Source: Plumapathes pennacea
Taxonomy: Eukaryota > Cnidaria > Anthozoa > Antipatharia > Myriopathidae
Assembly: GCA_964036295.1 (NCBI GenBank)
Contig: OZ038464.1
Span: 1,492,501-1,556,500, forward strand
DNA: 64,000 nt
Reading direction: 5' to 3'
A program made the translations under genes and the position numbers. Positions 62,601 through 64,000 of this stretch are shown here, in pieces. The notes under the pieces are model-generated. The model worked only from the letters and a program-made list of their open reading frames with translations, searched no databases and was not told the origin of the DNA. Within the stretch, counting starts at the first letter, position 1, and each line of letters starts with the position of its first letter.

Positions 62601-63357
62601 CTAATGTCCTTCATAATTATGCACACAAGCAATCTGTTGTTCTGGGCTTCTAATTCTTCGAATACTTTGCTCGCAAATTTTAAATGTAGTTATGTGGTCA
62701 CTTTCCATTGGGAGAAAAGGGGTTAGATTATCAGAATCTTCATTTACACAAAGAATTTTAACCGGGTCTTCTTTACACACCAAACATTTTGGATTCAATG
62801 TTTATGCAGTTGTGTATCCTTGAACGTACACTCATGGTTATTACGATTAGTAAGTCATTGAGGTAAACAACAACAGTCCTCCTGGAGACTCCTCACGGCA
62901 AGTTTTTTTTTGATGATGAAACAAAGTAAAGTGGCAAATGGTTTGAAGCCAGGAGTATCTGTCGTCTTCAGTAATACTGTTGATAACTGACTTTGTGACC
63001 AACTGCACTGACCGACTTATTATTATTTCGTTCAGACTTCATTCAACCCTTTCACCTACCCCACTTTTGACCAGTACGACGTATTTAAATGTAAGTTTGT
63101 TAAGTTCAAACTACCATATATAGTGAAGTCAAAATTGGCGGTGCTACGTTTTCGATTTTAAAGGCCTTTTCTCAAAATCAGCTCATCTATTAAAGAGGGG
63201 GGAGGATTGCATATTAGCAAATTATGCTCCTTCATACAAAGATCTAACTGTACATCTCTCTTCATCTAGGTATTTCAGAGTGAACCAGGTGATGGTGGTT
63301 TTGGTCCCAATTTTGGTTCAGATTCTAATCTTGATCCTGCACCCGAGGATGCAATGG
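46748..63357 (+). CDS. Gene C: paralogous PDZ-ankyrin(-ROC-COR-Death) gene, 5' part
   Basis: Exons 46748-46980, 49122-49230, 49972-50076, 53972-54070, 54429-54527, 54897-54995, 55353-55451, 55804-55902, 56241-56339, 56696-56794, 62410-62502 and 63270-63357 splice into an open frame of 440 codons plus one base. Content: PDZ, nine ankyrin repeats, linker. Exon order, phases and flanks match gene B. The ROC exon should follow but lies beyond the window, and the intron after 63357 carries a new insertion from about 63674. No stop or frameshift is seen in this part, so the gene looks functional as far as visible. The PDZ peptide-binding face and array residues differ from gene B, so partner specificity may differ (inference). 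Confidence 0.83.
48241..48470. mobile_element. Near-perfect 230-bp palindrome
   Basis: Two arms of about 110 bp meet at GCTGCCATGGACAGC near 48356, with nearly no unpaired loop. Arms contain GAAGCCACAGAA and AGTGAGCCCAAGTAATAGCT with complements. Probably a fold-back MITE in intron 1 of gene C. The rest of that intron (46981-48240, 48471-49121) has no supportable gene. Confidence 0.85.
49122..49230 (+). CDS. Gene C exon 2: C-terminal part of PDZ domain
   Basis: D-G-K-N-M-E-D-A-S-L-D-D-V then ELVLVVISDSHYQ. Same length, phases and acceptor as gene B exon 2. Confidence 0.87.
49972..50076 (+). CDS. Gene C exon 3: first ankyrin repeat
   Basis: 35 codons, one residue different from gene B (AADGDLEAV against AVDGDLEAV). 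Phase 0 at both ends. Confidence 0.88.
50240..50500 (+). repeat. Decayed relic of an ankyrin-array unit (gene C intron 3)
   Basis: Equivalent of 12800-13060, with the ordered array-intron landmarks (ATGTTTGAAGG, GGGCTGTCAAGCACGC, TCTTAATGTG, CTGATATGTGTAG) but no exon. Confidence 0.55.
51090..51529 (+). mobile_element. Helitron-like element, truncated copy on plus strand
   Basis: Opposite orientation to the other copies. Its 3' end reads CGATTATCGTATTTCTAG, followed by T of the LINE. It carries a shortened charged ORF (51165-51374: MYVTAFMKMNLK, EAHLQKKREQALARR), then the common 3' part. In gene B this place holds the LINE 3' end and the GATAAT repeat, so the insertion came with a deletion here. 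Confidence 0.55.
51530..53545 (-). mobile_element. LINE (L2/CR1-like) reverse-transcriptase relic in gene C intron 3
   Basis: Same family and position as 16399-18545. Minus-strand fragments: EN-RT linker (53540-53350), LWxLLKKAAYS, ATGPDGISPR (53081 on), GVPQGSVSGP and FSDDTTLYC (52252-51788), KCEAMLLS, CLGISTDNKLKWTTHL. The catalytic block is present as SDD rather than ADD and the frame is broken. The 3' end is cut by the Helitron-like element, and the body is interrupted by a SINE (52539-52928). Confidence 0.83.
52539..52928 (-). mobile_element. tRNA-derived SINE inside the LINE
   Basis: 390 bp absent from the gene B LINE, flanked by GCTTT at 52534-52538 and 52929-52933. On the minus strand it starts with a tRNA-like head: box A TGGCTCAGTTGG and box B GGTTCGAATCC in correct order and spacing (within 52825-52895). 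That head is followed by an unrelated body. Box A/B promote RNA polymerase III transcription. Confidence 0.75.
53606..53624 (+). pseudogene. Truncated ankyrin exon at the start of the gene C array
   Basis: Only the last 19 bases of an array exon (TGTGAACTCCAAGGAAAAG) followed by an intact donor and array intron. The 5' part of the exon and its acceptor are gone, replaced by LINE-side sequence. It marks the broken left edge of the array. Confidence 0.8.
53972..54070 (+). CDS. Gene C ankyrin array exon 1
   Basis: Starts NEWF, has ASQNGHLEVV and ends KEK. Phe at position 4 is unique in the array. Confidence 0.9.
54429..54527 (+). CDS. Gene C ankyrin array exon 2
   Basis: Starts DEWI, has PLHVASQKGHLEVV and ends KAK. 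Confidence 0.9.
54897..54995 (+). CDS. Gene C ankyrin array exon 3
   Basis: Starts DEWI, has PLHVASQKGHLEVV and ends KGK. It differs from exon 2 by one residue; preceded by a TTTTTG tract. Confidence 0.9.
55353..55451 (+). CDS. Gene C ankyrin array exon 4
   Basis: Starts DEWI, has ASQNGHLEVV and ends KKK. The acceptor is TTTAAG instead of TTGAAAG, so it may splice differently. Confidence 0.88.
55804..55902 (+). CDS. Gene C ankyrin array exon 5
   Basis: Starts NEWI, has ASQNGHLEVV and ends KEK. Preceded by about 31 T. Confidence 0.9.
56241..56339 (+). CDS. Gene C ankyrin array exon 6
   Basis: Starts DEWI, has PLHVASQNGHLEVVNK (Asn instead of Thr) and ends KAK. Confidence 0.9.
56696..56794 (+). 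CDS. Gene C ankyrin array exon 7
   Basis: Starts NEWI, has ASLKGHLEVV and ends KEK. Preceded by about 30 T. Confidence 0.9.
56795..57310 (+). repeat. Exon-less array remnants
   Basis: Array intron landmarks appear two and a half times (AAGTTGTA, TTTCGTAGCGTTGG, ATGTTTGAAGGCCAAGTG, GGGCTGTCAAG) without an ankyrin exon. The first jumps at about 57092 from the pre-exon landmark straight into the next intron, so an exon-containing piece was deleted. Confidence 0.75.
57311..59334. other. Gene C intron: dispersed repeats without recognised gene
   Basis: Bases 57475-57560 are an inverted copy of 41325-41395. Bases 57770-58450 match 22120-22760 in gene B. Bases 58520-59120 contain several CAACATGTTG-type motifs in both orientations, likely a degraded inverted-repeat element. 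A TA microsatellite lies at 58939-58951. Confidence 0.5.
59481..59680. mobile_element. MITE with GGCTGGTTCACACG ends and hexamer core
   Basis: Inverted ends TAAGGCTGGTTCACACG and complement. The interior is built from TTGCGC/TTGCGT hexamers, which read as Leu-Arg repeats on plus and Ala-Asn-Ala-Ser repeats on minus. Those ORFs are not genes. Confidence 0.75.
59690..59956. mobile_element. MITE with TTTACACGGTACCGGATC-type ends
   Basis: Left AAGTTTACACG-TACCGGATC and right complement, with TTTGGATCCGGTAC palindromes at each end and repeated GTACAAA/TTTGTAC and TTTACACGG motifs inside. Non-coding. Confidence 0.75.
60065..60280 (-). mobile_element. Helitron-like element, terminal fragment
   Basis: Matches 2770-2985 of copy 1. 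It continues for a few bases after the LINE insert (60675-60690), then stops at TTTCCCA, where gene B-like intron sequence resumes. Confidence 0.6.
60281..60674 (+). mobile_element. 5'-truncated LINE insertion with 9-bp target duplication
   Basis: Flanked by AAGTACGTA at 60272-60280 and 60675-60683. The uninterrupted site is seen in copies 1-3 of the host element. It encodes the end of a LINE ORF (KIHWFLYGSPHIDF, then FKAVQSYI and a stop at 60433-60435), then a 3' UTR with AGCTCCCTCGATGAGCTTTA and a tail of AAT/AAATA repeats. A T-run lies inside at 60507-60520. Confidence 0.8.
60749..60970. mobile_element. MITE with GGGCGCGTTCGATTG ends
   Basis: Inverted ends GCGTTCGATTG-type left and right, with second inverted motifs TATTCCGGAA/TTTCGGAATA. 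It interrupts a stretch that reads continuously in gene B (22663-22667). Confidence 0.65.
60971..61795. other. Gene C intron, conserved with gene B 22660-23500
   Basis: Conserved intronic sequence without an open frame shared by both copies. A T-run lies at 61771-61790. Confidence 0.5.
61796..62174. mobile_element. MITE with GGCCCAGGTCAAACGACGTAC ends
   Basis: 379 bp, terminal repeats AGGCCCAGGTCAAACGACGT and complement, plus several internal GTCAAACGTCGA motifs. Gene B lacks it (near 23520). Confidence 0.78.
62410..62502 (+). CDS. Gene C exon: last ankyrin repeat
   Basis: 31 codons: SGRTPLEVAVHSDHLEIV then LIDAGADLNCG. Phase 0 at both ends, GTAAAT donor as in gene B. Confidence 0.9.
63270..63357 (+). 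CDS. Gene C exon: linker before ROC
   Basis: VFQSEPGDGGFGPNFGSDS to PAPEDAM, two residues different from gene B. Phase 1 at GTAAGC. The same second AG nine bases into the exon is present. Confidence 0.8.
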
Positions 63358-63673
63358 GTAAGCATTGAACTTATCTTAATTAAAAAACGATATAAACGAC
63401 ATGGGTTGTAGTAAAATATATTCATTTTGTGTGGGTGTGTGTGGGGGAGTTGTTGGTATGCTGGCCATTTTCTGTTGCAGTCCTTGTTCAAGTATAAGTG
63501 CGAGGCAGCTTTGAGTTTTAGAATAATTAATTTACTAGAAACGCGGTCAGATGTGATGGAAATATTACCACACTCGCGCATGCATTGGGATTTCTGTGAG
63601 AATGATGTTGGAGGGAGAAGAAGCTTTTTGCGCCGTAACATATATAGCCAATGCTTCTGATTGATTGGGCAGT

Positions 63674-64000
63674 TTAAAGTGCACATAAGCCTTCAGAGGA
63701 TACATTTTTATACGAAATTAGGAAGTAATCTAAGCAATTTATGCCCAAAAGAAAGCCTTTCCGAAGCGTTCTTATATTTTTTTCACGCGTTTGAAATCGG
63801 AAATATAAAATTCAGACCGCGCAATGTAGGAGACTGGGACCTGTGACGTCAGAGGAGTGGCGCGTTTCGGCTCGGCACCTCTTCATAGCTCTTATTTATC
63901 AGGTTTGTGTACGTTTTTCTCGCTGTTTACCCGTGTTTTTGGACTCGTACGGCAATGGCGAGATCTAGAAGCGATGAAGAAAGCGGTATATCTGATATCT
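63674..64000 (+). mobile_element. 5' end of an inserted element in the gene C intron, partial
   Basis: Gene B and gene C introns are collinear up to GGGCAGTT (25466 and 63669) and then differ completely. Gene B has TTAA at the break and gene C has TTTAA followed by AGTGCACATAAGCC, so a TTAA-targeting transposon is likely. The right end is outside the window. Confidence 0.5.
63955..64000 (+). CDS. Start of an ORF in the inserted element, partial
   Basis: ATG in good context (GCAATGG) followed by ARSRSDEESGISDI to the window edge. The Ser/Asp/Glu-rich start is low complexity and no family can be named from 15 residues. Position within a probable TTAA-type insertion suggests a transposon-encoded protein. 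Confidence 0.35.
   Translation, partial: MARSRSDEESGISDI

Overview
The window looks like nuclear DNA of an animal, most likely an anthozoan cnidarian such as a stony coral. The reasons are AT-rich sequence, multi-exon genes with GT-AG introns, a ROC-COR/Death-domain gene family, LINE relics and very many small inverted-repeat transposons. No prokaryotic operon, CRISPR array, rRNA or true tRNA gene was seen. The organism call is inference.

The window is built from tandem copies of one large plus-strand gene. Gene A is represented only by its last codons (1-31). Gene B is complete or nearly so (7260-35913, with an alternative last exon to 36319). Gene C starts at 46748 and runs off the right edge after its exon at 63270-63357. 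The sequence downstream of gene A (1-4264) recurs downstream of gene B (36289-44980), so the duplication unit is about 36 kb.

Gene B splices into an open frame of 1371 codons: an N-terminal PDZ domain, nine ankyrin repeats, a ROC GTPase with intact G1, G3 and G4 motifs, a COR region, a Cys/His cluster and a Death domain. This resembles the C-terminal half of DAPK1 (ankyrin-ROC-COR-Death), but with a PDZ domain in place of the kinase. A role in death or innate-immune signalling is inferred. The central ankyrin repeats are encoded by seven 99-bp phase-0 exons, each exactly one 33-residue repeat, in a tandem array with a period of about 440 bp. Gene C has its own seven-exon array, homogenised separately from that of gene B, plus a truncated eighth unit.

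Introns and intergenic DNA are packed with mobile elements. Because genes B and C are paralogous, many insertions can be read against an empty site in the other copy: TTAA-type elements (1960, 37784), a TAA-type MITE (1257), a tRNA-like SINE inside a LINE (52539), a 5'-truncated LINE with a 9-bp target duplication (60281), and two near-identical 980-bp palindromic elements, one inserted inside the other (42947-44913). There are Helitron-like elements carrying a charged repetitive ORF (2765, 13941, 41511, 51090, 60065), two LINE reverse-transcriptase relics (16399-18540 and 51530-53545), and a perfect 136-copy hexanucleotide repeat (15583-16398). The last 330 bp hold what appears to be the 5' end of another inserted element with a new ORF.
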